Part shown: positions 51,246-59,203 of the stretch, one piece after another
How the letters are laid out: the number at the start of each line of letters is the position of its first letter
How positions within the stretch are numbered: position 1 is the stretch's first letter
From: Plantactinospora sp. BC1
GTDB taxonomy: Bacteria; Actinomycetota; Actinomycetes; Mycobacteriales; Micromonosporaceae
Direction: 5' to 3'
Assembly: GCF_003030345.1 (NCBI RefSeq)
Contig: NZ_CP028158.1
Coordinates: 2,666,001 to 2,730,000, forward strand
Length of the DNA: 64,000 bases
Notes under the pieces: model-generated
Databases searched by the model: none
The model's input: the letters and a program-made list of their open reading frames with translations, nothing else
What the model was told of the DNA's origin: nothing
Made by a program: the position numbers and the translations under genes

Positions 51246-51772
51246 TGGTTACCCGCTTCCTGTAACTGACCCGGGATGCTTGTCGGCCACTGGTCGCGCA
51301 GCAGGTCCCGCATCGCGGTGAGGCCCCGGGAGGTCTGGCTCTTGACGGTGCCGGCGGAGCAGTTCAGTACGGCCGCCGTCTCGGCCACCGACATGTCGCA
51401 GAAGAACCGCAGCACCAGTACGCTGCGCTGGCTGCGGCTCAGCGTGCCGAGCGCGGCCCGTACGGCGTCGGCGTCCTCGCTGCTGCCGGCGGGTTCCGCC
51501 GCCAGCTCCGGTACCCGCCAGGCGAGCAGCACCCGGGCCCAGGATCGGCGACTCTCGTCGACGTAGCGGCGTACCAGGATGCGGTGCACGTAGCCGTCGA
51601 GGTTGTCGACGGTGCGGATTCTCGACCAACGTAGATAGACGGAGACCAGCGTCGACTGGACGATGTCGTCGGCCCGGTTGGCGTCCCCGCAGAGCAGGTA
51701 CGCGGTCCGTCGTAATCGGTCGAGTGACGCCGAGACGTACTCGACGTAGTCCTGGTCCTCTTCCGCCGTCAC
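51242..51772 (-). CDS. SigE-family ECF RNA polymerase sigma factor
   Basis: A 176-aa ECF sigma factor of the actinobacterial SigE family (SigE-like 50-type subfamily, TIGR-style). Region 2 is RRTAYLLCGDANRADDIVQSTLVSVYLRW; region 4 is LSRSQRSVLVLRFFCDMSVAETAAVLNCSAGTVKSQTSRGL. GTG 51772 has a strong GGAGAGGAG site. The adjacent membrane protein may control it. Confidence 0.92.
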   Translation of the reverse strand: MTAEEDQDYVEYVSASLDRLRRTAYLLCGDANRADDIVQSTLVSVYLRWSRIRTVDNLDGYVHRILVRRYVDESRRSWARVLLAWRVPELAAEPAGSSEDADAVRAALGTLSRSQRSVLVLRFFCDMSVAETAAVLNCSAGTVKSQTSRGLTAMRDLLRDQWPTSIPGQLQEAGNQ

Positions 51773-51850
51773 CCGGGCTCCTCTCCACTGCGTCTACTCG
51801 TTATCGGAGTGACACGGCGGATCGGTTGCCGGTCGGCGGAAGAATCTTCG

Positions 51851-51891
51851 CCGGGCCGAGCCGAGCCGGGCCGGGCCGGGCCGGGCCGGGC
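51851..51891. repeat. Tandem CGGGC pentamer tract
   Basis: About eight imperfect 5-bp units (CCGAG/CCGGG type) in a row between the sigma factor and MmcQ genes. It is likely to vary in length by slippage. Confidence 0.75.
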
Positions 51892-51932
51892 ACGCGGCGT
51901 CGGTTGTCGGTACCCCTCGTTACGCTCGGCCG

Positions 51933-52274
51933 GTGGTGACCGTAGCCGACGTACGGGCCCTGGCCCGGACGCTGCCGCGCAGCAGCGAGCACCTGGTCCG
52001 CGACCGGGTGAAGTTCCGGGTCGGCGCGATCGTCTACGTCGCCTTCTCCCGGGACGAGACGACGATGGGTTTCGGCTTCCCGAAGGAGGAGCGCGCCGCC
52101 CTGGTCGCCGGCGACCCCGAGCTGTTCTTCCTGCCCGGCGAGTCGGATCTGCGCTTCAACTGGGTGTGCTGCCACCTCGCCCGGCTGGACCACGAGCAGA
52201 TGACGGAGCTGGTCACCGAGGCGTGGCGGATGGTGGTGCCCAAGTTCCTGGCCCGGCAGCGGCTGGGCGGATGA
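51933..52274 (+). CDS. MmcQ/YjbR family protein
   Basis: A 113-aa MmcQ/YjbR-fold protein, a small fold proposed to bind DNA. Typical parts are ALARTLPRSSEHLVRDRVKFRVG, YVAFSRDETTMGFGFPKEER and a C-terminal ELVTEAWRMVVPKFLAR. GTG 51933 lies six bases after TACGCT (51921-51926). Function unclear. Confidence 0.88.
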   Translation: MVTVADVRALARTLPRSSEHLVRDRVKFRVGAIVYVAFSRDETTMGFGFPKEERAALVAGDPELFFLPGESDLRFNWVCCHLARLDHEQMTELVTEAWRMVVPKFLARQRLGG

Positions 52275-52302
52275 CCGGGTGCCGCCGGCCGGCAGGAGCT
52301 TG

Positions 52303-53109
52303 TCAGCCGTCCCGCTTCGGCGGCAGCACCACCCGGGCGACGCCGGGCAGCCGGCAGAGTTCGGTGTCCAGTTCGGAGGCGGCGGCCCGGTTGGCGGCGG
52401 CCTGGTCGGCCAGCTCGACCTGGTACAGATCGTTGCCCCGAGGTGGCAGCGTCGGGGTGGCCGCCTCGGCGCGCTCCGGAGCGGCCGTAGCCGTACCGTC
52501 GGTGTCGTCCCGGGGCTTCAACCGCACCGCGACCACGTCGGGGAGGGCGCGCAGCTTGGCCTCGACCGCCTGCCGCTCGGACTCCGAGATCGTCCTCGAC
52601 AGGTAGACCCAGATCTCGCGCCAGTCGCCCTGCTTCGGCGCGGGCGACAGGCTTCCCCAGGCGCAGTTGGCCACGGCCGGGGCCGACGGCGGCGGCGTGA
52701 GCGCTGACTCGCCCTTGAAATAGACCACGTCGTCGACGCCGGGCAGCGCACGCAGTTCGGCGACGAGCGGACCGGCGACGGCGCGGTCGAAGGCGTCCCG
52801 GTCGCGCAGGGTCAGCTTGAAGGACTCGGGGAGCTTGTCGGCGCGTACCGCGTCGAGCAGTTCCGGGTCCTCCGCCAACCGCTCCTTGATGTCCGCGTAC
52901 GCCTGCTCCCGGCTCTGGAAGGTGACCTCGGCCGCGTCCGGTACGTCGCGCAGTCTCTCCTGCACCGCCTGCTTCTGCTCCGGGGTCACGTCGGCGGTGA
53001 GGAACACCGTGATCGGCGGATTGATCCGTTCGACGGGGTCCGGCCGACAGCCGACCAGGCCACTGGTCAGCAGGATCGTCAGCACCAAGGTCGTCACCGC
53101 TCTGCGCAC
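52303..53109 (-). CDS. Lipoprotein with two FtsX-type extracellular domains
   Basis: A 268-aa lipoprotein: signal sequence and lipobox LVGC (Cys about 21). Two FtsX extracellular-domain-like units follow (ITVFLTADVTPEQKQAVQERL... and IWVYLSRTISESERQAVEAKL...), each ending in a LP-x-V motif. FtsX normally carries this domain between membrane helices and uses it to activate peptidoglycan hydrolases; here it is free of a permease. GTG 53109 lies eight bases after TAGGCT (53123-53118). Divergent from another lipoprotein. Confidence 0.8.
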   Translation of the reverse strand: MRRAVTTLVLTILLTSGLVGCRPDPVERINPPITVFLTADVTPEQKQAVQERLRDVPDAAEVTFQSREQAYADIKERLAEDPELLDAVRADKLPESFKLTLRDRDAFDRAVAGPLVAELRALPGVDDVVYFKGESALTPPPSAPAVANCAWGSLSPAPKQGDWREIWVYLSRTISESERQAVEAKLRALPDVVAVRLKPRDDTDGTATAAPERAEAATPTLPPRGNDLYQVELADQAAANRAAASELDTELCRLPGVARVVLPPKRDG

Positions 53110-53221
53110 GGCCCCGGAGCCTAGCGGAGCGCGGCGACCCGACGCGGCCGGTTTCCGGCGGCGGTCCAACCAGGACCGTCGGGGCCGGCGCTGGTCGGAG
53201 ACGTCCGGTAGGGTGCCCCGG

Positions 53222-54082
53222 GTGCGACGGATGGCGGCGTTGGTGCTGATCGGGATTGTCACGGTGGTGGGCGGCTGCGGGCCGGGTGAGGTGCCCGAGC
53301 CGCAGGTGGAACCCGCACACAAGGTGTCGTACTCGATCAGTGCCTCCGGCACGGCCAACGAGAACCTGAAGATCAGCTACGCCGGTCCGGACGGCGCTGG
53401 CGTCGAGGCCACCTCGCCGGGGACGGTGCCCTTCTGGAGTACCGAGGTCACCACCAAGCCCGGCGTCGCGCTCCTCTTCGTGCAGGGCAACGCGAACAGC
53501 TCCGACCTGTCGTACCAGCTGACCTGCACGATCAAGGTCGACGGCGTCGAGGTGGTCAACGGCAGCGGCCCGTACTCGTGCGCGACCCAGTTCGAGCTGT
53601 CGAGGCTGCCGTCGATGCTGGCGGAGAAGTCACCGTCGGCCGGGTCCGGCCCCACCACCCCGGCGGCGGCCCGGCCGTCGGCTCCGGCCACCCCGTCCGG
53701 CCCGCCCCAGGTGGCGGGGTGCGGATTCGTCGAGGGTGCGGAGGTGAGCCGGATCGTCAGCGAGCTGGCCGGCGTCTCCAAGCCGGTGCAGAAGGTGAGC
53801 GGGAACCGGAACCGCTGCACCTACGTCCTCGACTACGACCTCACCCAGGTGACCATGACCTGGCGGCCCGGCGACAAGGCGGAGCAGGTCTACGGCGCAC
53901 CGAAGGTCTCCGGCCTCGGCGTCACCGCGTACTGGGCTGACCTGGGCAGCTTCGGAATTCTCGAGGCACAACTGCCGAAGGGCGCGTTCAACGTGCAGGT
54001 CGACGTCACGGGGCTCAACATCGACCTGCGGAAGTTCGCCATCGGCGTGTTCAAGGCCGCCAAGCCGCGACTGCCCAAGTGA
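53222..54082 (+). CDS. Lipoprotein with MmpS-like and DUF3558-like domains
   Basis: A 286-aa lipoprotein with lipobox VVGGC (Cys about 19). Residues about 32-135 resemble the MmpS immunoglobulin-like fold (YSISASGTANENLKISYAG, YQLTCTIKVDGVEVV), then a Ser/Thr/Pro/Ala linker and a C-terminal domain (CGFVEGAEVSRIVSEL, RNRCTYVL) with paired cysteines, somewhat like DUF3558. No MmpL transporter is nearby. GTG 53222 follows TAGGGT (53209-53214) by seven bases. Confidence 0.75.
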   Translation: MRRMAALVLIGIVTVVGGCGPGEVPEPQVEPAHKVSYSISASGTANENLKISYAGPDGAGVEATSPGTVPFWSTEVTTKPGVALLFVQGNANSSDLSYQLTCTIKVDGVEVVNGSGPYSCATQFELSRLPSMLAEKSPSAGSGPTTPAAARPSAPATPSGPPQVAGCGFVEGAEVSRIVSELAGVSKPVQKVSGNRNRCTYVLDYDLTQVTMTWRPGDKAEQVYGAPKVSGLGVTAYWADLGSFGILEAQLPKGAFNVQVDVTGLNIDLRKFAIGVFKAAKPRLPK

Positions 54083-54186
54083 CGCCCGCGCCGGCCAGCC
54101 CGGCGGTCCAGCGGCCGTGAGCTGTCGGACGGCGCACGTCACCACCCGCTGACCCGAGCGTGGGCGGCGCGTCGCGACGCTGGTAA

Positions 54187-54215
54187 TTGCTGGAAAAGAG
54201 TGGAACTCGTACTCT
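54187..54215 (+). promoter_or_regulatory. Promoter of the nuclease/helicase operon
   Basis: -35 TTGCTG (54187-54192) and -10 TACTCT (54210-54215) are exactly 17 bp apart. Transcription should begin at about GTG 54222, making the first gene leaderless. No other promoter is seen inside the operon. Confidence 0.65.
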
Positions 54216-54221
54216 GCGAGC

Positions 54222-55067
54222 GTGGCCGAGTCGGTGGACGCGATCGAGCACCGGATCGACGCCCTGCGGGCCGAGATCCGGCGCGCGGTGGCGACCCGGG
54301 ACACCAGCCGGACCCGGGCACTCCGGGCCGAGCTGCGGGCCGCCGAACGCGACTGGGAGCAGGCGGTCGCCGACCTCGCCGATCTGGCCGACCTCAGCGC
54401 CCCCACCGGGGAGGCGCCGGTGGGGGCGGAACCCGGACCGGCCGGGTCACTGCTGCCGGTACGTGAGCAGGTACACCACGCGCTGACCCTGCTCTCCGTA
54501 CCGGCCGCGCCGAGACTGATCGCCGAGGTGCACGCGGCGTTCTTCGGCCCGTCGGCACCGAGCCTGGCCGCGAACCGCCTCACCCACCTGCGACGGGACG
54601 AGAAGCGCTCGTTCGAGACGGCGCCGTACGCCCGGCCGTACCATCTCTGCGCGGCGCTGACCGCCGCCCACCTGGCACCGGCACGCGGCCTGATCGCGGT
54701 CTCCACCTGGCCGCTCGAACGGCGGATCGTCGGCCCGCTCAGCCCCCGGGTCGACTTCCTGACCGCGGCGGTCCGGGTCGCCCGGCGCGCCGGCACCATG
54801 CCGGACGGCAGCGCCCCGGTGAGCAAGCTGCTGTGGCGGTTCGCCACCAACATCCCCGGGGCGACCGGAGCACCGGGAACACTTGATCGCCATGACACAG
54901 TGGATCCGCAGACGGTGATCCGGGCGGCCGAGGCCGAACAGGCGGTGCACGCCGAAACCGACCGGGCACAGCGGAAGGCGGCGGCCGACCGGGCCCGCCG
55001 ACAGCTCGACGACGTGCAACAACTCTTCGGCAGTACGCTGCGGACGCTCCAGAGGAAGACGGCATGA
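54222..55067 (+). CDS. Coiled-coil protein, first gene of nuclease/helicase operon
   Basis: A 281-aa protein I do not recognise. Residues 1-55 form a charged coiled coil (AIEHRIDALRAEIRRAVATRD, ALRAELRAAERDWEQAVADL). The middle (REQVHHALTLLSVPAAPRLIAEV, ANRLTHLRRDEKRSF) reads like a winged helix, and the C-terminus is another coiled coil (AQRKAAADRARRQLDDVQQLF). It may bind DNA and scaffold the complex. GTG 54222 is six bases after TACTCT. ATGA overlap with the nuclease gene. Confidence 0.72.
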   Translation: MAESVDAIEHRIDALRAEIRRAVATRDTSRTRALRAELRAAERDWEQAVADLADLADLSAPTGEAPVGAEPGPAGSLLPVREQVHHALTLLSVPAAPRLIAEVHAAFFGPSAPSLAANRLTHLRRDEKRSFETAPYARPYHLCAALTAAHLAPARGLIAVSTWPLERRIVGPLSPRVDFLTAAVRVARRAGTMPDGSAPVSKLLWRFATNIPGATGAPGTLDRHDTVDPQTVIRAAEAEQAVHAETDRAQRKAAADRARRQLDDVQQLFGSTLRTLQRKTA

Positions 55068-56221
55068 CGAGCATCAGCATGGGCACCGGCAGGAGTACCG
55101 CCGATCGGCTGGCCGCGATCCGGGGCGGGGTGCAGCCGAAGCGGCACAACGCCCGGACCATCGCCGCGCTGACCCGCAACCCCGGCTGCGCCCGCCGGGC
55201 CGTACTCGACACGGCCGGGGTGGACAAGCAGCGGCTGGCGGCGTACATCGACTTTCCGGCCCGGTTCGGGCAGTCCGGCTTCGCCATCGCCCGGGGCAAC
55301 GCGTTCGAGGCGCAGGTGAAGGCGAGCGGCGCCGCCGAGCTGGTGAGACTGCTCCGGGAACGGCTCGGGCTGCCGATCCCCGAGGTGGCGTACGACGACC
55401 TGGAGACGGTGACCGGGCGGGAGAAGGAGAGCCCGGAGGTCCGGTACGCCCGCTCCCGCGCCCTGCTGCTGCGGGCCGCCGCCGGGGAGGAGGACGCCGG
55501 CACGCTCTTCGACCACCCGCTGCTCGCCCTGGAGGTGGCCGGTCAGCGGGTCTATCTCGAACCGGACCTGATCGCCTTCCAGCACGAGGGGCGGTTCCAC
55601 GTCGTCGAGATCAAGTCGTTCGCGGTGGTCGACGGGCAGGCCGACCCGGCCAAGGTGTCGGCGGCGGCGATCCAGGCCGCCGTCTACGTGCTGGCGATGC
55701 GGCAGATGCTGGCCGAGGCCGGGCACGACCCGGAGATCGTGGCGCACGACGTGATACTCGTCTGCCCGCGTGACTTCTCCAACTCCCCGACGGCGGTGCT
55801 GGTCGACGTACGCCGGCAGTTGGCCGTACTGCGACGGCAGCTCGGCCGGATGACGAGGGTCGACACGATGTTGGCCGCCCTGCCGCCGAACCTCAGCTTC
55901 GACCTGGCGCCGGACGCCGACGGGGTGCCGACCCGGGCGCCGGAGGCGCTGGTCGAGGCGTTGCGGACGGTGGAGGCCCGGTACGCCCCGGACTGCCTGT
56001 CGGTCTGCGAGCTGGCCTACTTCTGCCGGGCGGAGGCGCGCGGCTGCACCGCCGCGCTCGGCACCTCGGCCCGGGAGGAGCTGGGCGGGATCGAGCGGGT
56101 CGAGACCGCGCTCGGGCTGGCGAAGGGCGAGCTGAGCCCGGCCGAGGAGCAGGAGGAGGCGGCGGCGCTGCTCCGCAACGCCGCCCGGCTCCGCGCCGAG
56201 GTGCTCGGGACGGCGGGATGA
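55064..56221 (+). CDS. Cas4/RecB-like PD-(D/E)xK nuclease with predicted Fe-S cluster
   Basis: A 385-aa nuclease-like protein. The RecB-type core is seen as GNAFEAQVK (Glu82), EPDLIAF (Asp168), VEIKSF (Glu182, Lys184) and Q-x3-Y (Gln204, Tyr208). One cysteine precedes the core (Cys42, NPGCARRAV) and three or four follow it (Cys311, 315, 321, 328, in CLSVCELAYFC and RGC). A single N-terminal plus C-terminal cysteine group around the nuclease is the Cas4/AddB/Dna2 plan for a 4Fe-4S cluster. Overlaps both neighbours by ATGA. Confidence 0.82.
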   Translation: MTSISMGTGRSTADRLAAIRGGVQPKRHNARTIAALTRNPGCARRAVLDTAGVDKQRLAAYIDFPARFGQSGFAIARGNAFEAQVKASGAAELVRLLRERLGLPIPEVAYDDLETVTGREKESPEVRYARSRALLLRAAAGEEDAGTLFDHPLLALEVAGQRVYLEPDLIAFQHEGRFHVVEIKSFAVVDGQADPAKVSAAAIQAAVYVLAMRQMLAEAGHDPEIVAHDVILVCPRDFSNSPTAVLVDVRRQLAVLRRQLGRMTRVDTMLAALPPNLSFDLAPDADGVPTRAPEALVEALRTVEARYAPDCLSVCELAYFCRAEARGCTAALGTSAREELGGIERVETALGLAKGELSPAEEQEEAAALLRNAARLRAEVLGTAG

Positions 56222-56319
56222 TCCTGCTGTCCGGGCCCGCCTGGCCGGTGACGGCGGCGGTGGCTGCCGGGACGGTGGCGGTAGCCGGGGCGGTGGCGGT
56301 TACCGGGGCGGTGGCGTGA
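56218..56319 (+). CDS. 33-aa hydrophobic ORF chained between nuclease and next gene
   Basis: ATG 56218 overlaps the nuclease stop (ATGA), and its TGA (56317-56319) overlaps the GTG of the next gene (GTGA). The peptide starts MILLSGPAWP and continues as an Ala/Val/Gly/Thr-rich hydrophobic stretch. Three 18-bp units (56269, 56287, 56305) underlie it. It either is a real small membrane peptide or acts as a translated linker that couples the downstream gene, which has no good ribosome binding site. Confidence 0.5.
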   Translation: MILLSGPAWPVTAAVAAGTVAVAGAVAVTGAVA

Positions 56320-57839
56320 GCACGCTGACCGCGCTGGCCCGGGCCGAGGCGGTGGCGGCCGGGCACGCCCAGCGGATCACGACGGTACGCCACCTGCACG
56401 TCGCGGACCGGCCGCTGGTCTTCATCCCGCTGAGCATGGCCGGCGAGGCGAACGCCCCGCTGGCCGCACTGGTCGGCACCGACCCGGCCGAGCCGAGACT
56501 GCTGGTGGTGCCGCAGCCGCGCAACCGGGACCAGCGGTTCGGCTTCGCCGCCGAGCTGGCCGAGGTGCTGCTGCCCTATCTGGACAGCTTCCGGGGCGTC
56601 ACCGAGGCGGTCGCGGCCAACCGGGGCAGGGAGGTCCGCTACCGGTACGTCGACGCGCCGCAGATGCTGGTGCCCAACTCGGCGGGGATCGGCTTCGTCC
56701 GGATGTTCGGGCGGTCGACGCGGTTCCGGCGTACCGACGGGGACTATCCGGTGCACCCGACTGTGCCGCTGCTCGGGCAGTGGCTGACGTTCCTGGCGGA
56801 CCGGGCCGAGCACCCCGGCTCGGGGATGCTGCTGGCGATGACCGAGGCGCTCGGACTGCACTGGGCGACCGGGCAGTCCGCGCTGGAAGACGCCCATCTG
56901 GCGGCGCTGCTCGCCTGGATCGACCCGGCGGATGGGTTGAGCGGGGCGGATGCGGCGGTGATCGCCGAGGACCCGCTGCGCTGGCCGCCGGCCGGGCCGG
57001 CCACCGATCCGACCTTCGACAACGAGGTACTGGCGCCGGCGATGGCCGGATACGAGGAGGCGGTGGCGAGCGGCGACGAGGTGCGGCGGGGGCGCGCTCG
57101 GGGCGTACTCGAAGAAGCCCTGCGATCGCAGCTCACACCGACCTGGGAGCTGATGTGGCGGGGCGTCTCGCTGCTCCGGGAACTGCCGGTCGGGGCGCGG
57201 GTTCCCGGGCGTTGGGCCGAGGACCGGGACGTCTTCAGCACCTTCACCCTCTATGTCGACGGGGGCGGTTATCCGCAGCCGCGCCGGGACGGTGCGGTCA
57301 ACGCGGCGCAACGGCTGCACCGGCTCGAACGGGCGTTGCAGTCGTACGCCGTCCAGCGCGCCTACGACGACCCGCTGGTGATGGCCGACCACCGGCTGAC
57401 CGGGGAGGCGTTCGTGGGTGAGGTGACGTTGGCGGACGCGAACCGGATCGACGACAGCGGGAGGCGGCGGGTGCTGCGGCCCCGGATCCAGGTGACCACG
57501 GGTGACCCGGTGCAGGTGACGGTGGGTGCGGTGCTGCACTCGCCGAGCCGGCCGGGGCAGAAGGCCCGGGTGGTTTTCGTGACGCCGGACCGGTCGACCG
57601 GTCGGACGGACGTGGTGCTGGAGCTGTCGGGTGGGTTGGGGCGGTCGCTGAGCCCGGCGCCGGGGAGCGTGCCCGAGGTGGGGGACCGGCTCTGCTACAC
57701 GACGCTGTCGGACTCGTTCATGCCGCCGGGGGAGTTCCCGAGCCGGGAGGAGACGCCGTGGACGCACGGCGGGCCGCCGAAGGCGTGGGAGGAGCCGGTC
57801 GAGCCGACCGTGGACGATGCTCGGGAGGAGTGGTCGTGA
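56316..57839 (+). CDS. Unrecognised 507-aa protein of the nuclease/helicase operon
   Basis: No family is recognised. It is soluble, with a mixed alpha/beta N-terminal half (PLVFIPLSMAGEANAPLAAL, VVPQPRNRDQRFGFAAEL), a helical middle and a C-terminal beta-rich part (VTTGDPVQVTVGAVLHS, ARVVFVTPDRSTGRTDVVLEL, GDRLCYTTLSD). The last part could be a barrel like the 1B insert of Upf1-type helicases, supplied separately here; this is speculation. GTG 56316 lacks a clear ribosome binding site. It overlaps the helicase gene by GTGA. Confidence 0.75.
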   Translation: MSTLTALARAEAVAAGHAQRITTVRHLHVADRPLVFIPLSMAGEANAPLAALVGTDPAEPRLLVVPQPRNRDQRFGFAAELAEVLLPYLDSFRGVTEAVAANRGREVRYRYVDAPQMLVPNSAGIGFVRMFGRSTRFRRTDGDYPVHPTVPLLGQWLTFLADRAEHPGSGMLLAMTEALGLHWATGQSALEDAHLAALLAWIDPADGLSGADAAVIAEDPLRWPPAGPATDPTFDNEVLAPAMAGYEEAVASGDEVRRGRARGVLEEALRSQLTPTWELMWRGVSLLRELPVGARVPGRWAEDRDVFSTFTLYVDGGGYPQPRRDGAVNAAQRLHRLERALQSYAVQRAYDDPLVMADHRLTGEAFVGEVTLADANRIDDSGRRRVLRPRIQVTTGDPVQVTVGAVLHSPSRPGQKARVVFVTPDRSTGRTDVVLELSGGLGRSLSPAPGSVPEVGDRLCYTTLSDSFMPPGEFPSREETPWTHGGPPKAWEEPVEPTVDDAREEWS

Positions 57840-59203
57840 GTTCTTCCGGGCTGCTGATGCCCCGTGGTGGTGGGTCTGGACGGTTGGTGTTGCCGCCGGC
57901 CGAGGCGGCGCGGCGGGTGGTCGGGGAGGTGCTGACCGACCTGCACAGCGGGGACCACCGTGGGGTGGTGGTCGACTCGCCGCCGGGGGCCGGAAAATCG
58001 ACCCTGGTGGTGCGGGCGGCGGGGGAGCTGGCCGAGGCGGGCGAGCCGCTGATCGTGATCGCTCAGACGAACGAGCAGGTCGACGACCTGATCGACCGGT
58101 TGGCGCAGGCGAAGCCGGAGCTGCCGATCGGGCGGTTGTCGGCGAACGACTACACGGCGACGGACCGGATCAAGAACTATTCGACGGTCCGGGTCGCGGC
58201 GAAGGTCGCGGACCTGGGACCGTCGTCCGTGATCATCGGTACGGCCGCCAAGTGGGCGCTGGTCCCGGAGGGACGCTGGCCGTGGGCGATCGTGGACGAG
58301 GCGTACCAGATGCGCTCCGACGCGCTGCTGCGGGTGGCGGGGCGGTTCGACCGGGCGTTGTTCGTGGGTGACCCGGGACAGTTGGATCCGTTCTCGACGG
58401 TGGAGACGGAACGCTGGACCGGGCTGACCTGGGACCCGATGCAGTCGGCGGTGGCGGCGTTGCTGCGGCACAACCCGGACCTGCCGGTACACCGGTTGCC
58501 GGTGTCGTGGCGACTGCCGGCGTCGGCGGCTCCGGTGGTGGCGGAGGCGTTCTATCCGTTCACGGGGTTCTCGGCGGGGACCACGGCTGCGCAGCGGTCG
58601 CTGTCGTTCGCCGCCGCTGGGTTTGGTGGTGGGGCGGTGGACGAGGCGTTGGAGATGGCGGCGGCTACCGGGTGGGCGTTGTACGAGCTGCCGGCTCGGC
58701 ACACGTTGCGGACGGATGGCGAGGCGGCGGCGGCTTGTGCGCGGTTGGCGTTGCGGGTGTTGGAGCGGGGGGCGGTGGCGGTGTCGGAGCGTTTTCCCGA
58801 GGGCGCTCCGGTGACCGCTGATCGGATCGCGGTGGGGGCGGCGCACCGGGACCAGGTGGCGGCGATCCGGGCGCGGCTCGGGGCGGCCGGGGCCGGCATC
58901 ACGGTGGACACGGCAAATCGCTTGCAGGGACGCGAGTACGACGTGGTGATCGTGCTGCACCCGCTGTCGGGGCGGCGGGACGCGACCGCGTTCCACCTGG
59001 AGGCGGGGCGGTTGTGTGTGCTGGTGTCACGGCACCGGCACGCGTGTGTGGTGGTGGCCCGGGCGGGGATCGGGGAGTTGCTGGACGCCCATCCGTCGAC
59101 CGAGCCGGTGCACCTGAACGTACCGGTCAAGTTCCCGGACGGCTGGGAAGCGAATCAGGCGATTGCCGCGCACCTTGCCAGCAGCAGAAGCGCGGCGTAC
59201 TAA
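57836..59203 (+). CDS. Upf1/Dna2-like SF1 helicase
   Basis: A 455-aa compact SF1B-type helicase. Motifs in order: Walker A PPGAGKST (49-56), motif II DEAYQ (154-158, the DEAxQ form of Upf1/Dna2/SETX), motif III GDPGQL (178-183), motif IV region SWRLPASAAPVV, motif V VDTANRLQGREYDVVIV (about 357-373) and motif VI LVSRHRHACVV. No nuclease is fused, in contrast to Dna2 and its bacterial fused relatives. GTG 57836 has an upstream GGGAGGAG. The 3' end overlaps the convergent GIY-YIG gene by 4 bp. Confidence 0.88.
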   Translation: MSSSGLLMPRGGGSGRLVLPPAEAARRVVGEVLTDLHSGDHRGVVVDSPPGAGKSTLVVRAAGELAEAGEPLIVIAQTNEQVDDLIDRLAQAKPELPIGRLSANDYTATDRIKNYSTVRVAAKVADLGPSSVIIGTAAKWALVPEGRWPWAIVDEAYQMRSDALLRVAGRFDRALFVGDPGQLDPFSTVETERWTGLTWDPMQSAVAALLRHNPDLPVHRLPVSWRLPASAAPVVAEAFYPFTGFSAGTTAAQRSLSFAAAGFGGGAVDEALEMAAATGWALYELPARHTLRTDGEAAAACARLALRVLERGAVAVSERFPEGAPVTADRIAVGAAHRDQVAAIRARLGAAGAGITVDTANRLQGREYDVVIVLHPLSGRRDATAFHLEAGRLCVLVSRHRHACVVVARAGIGELLDAHPSTEPVHLNVPVKFPDGWEANQAIAAHLASSRSAAY

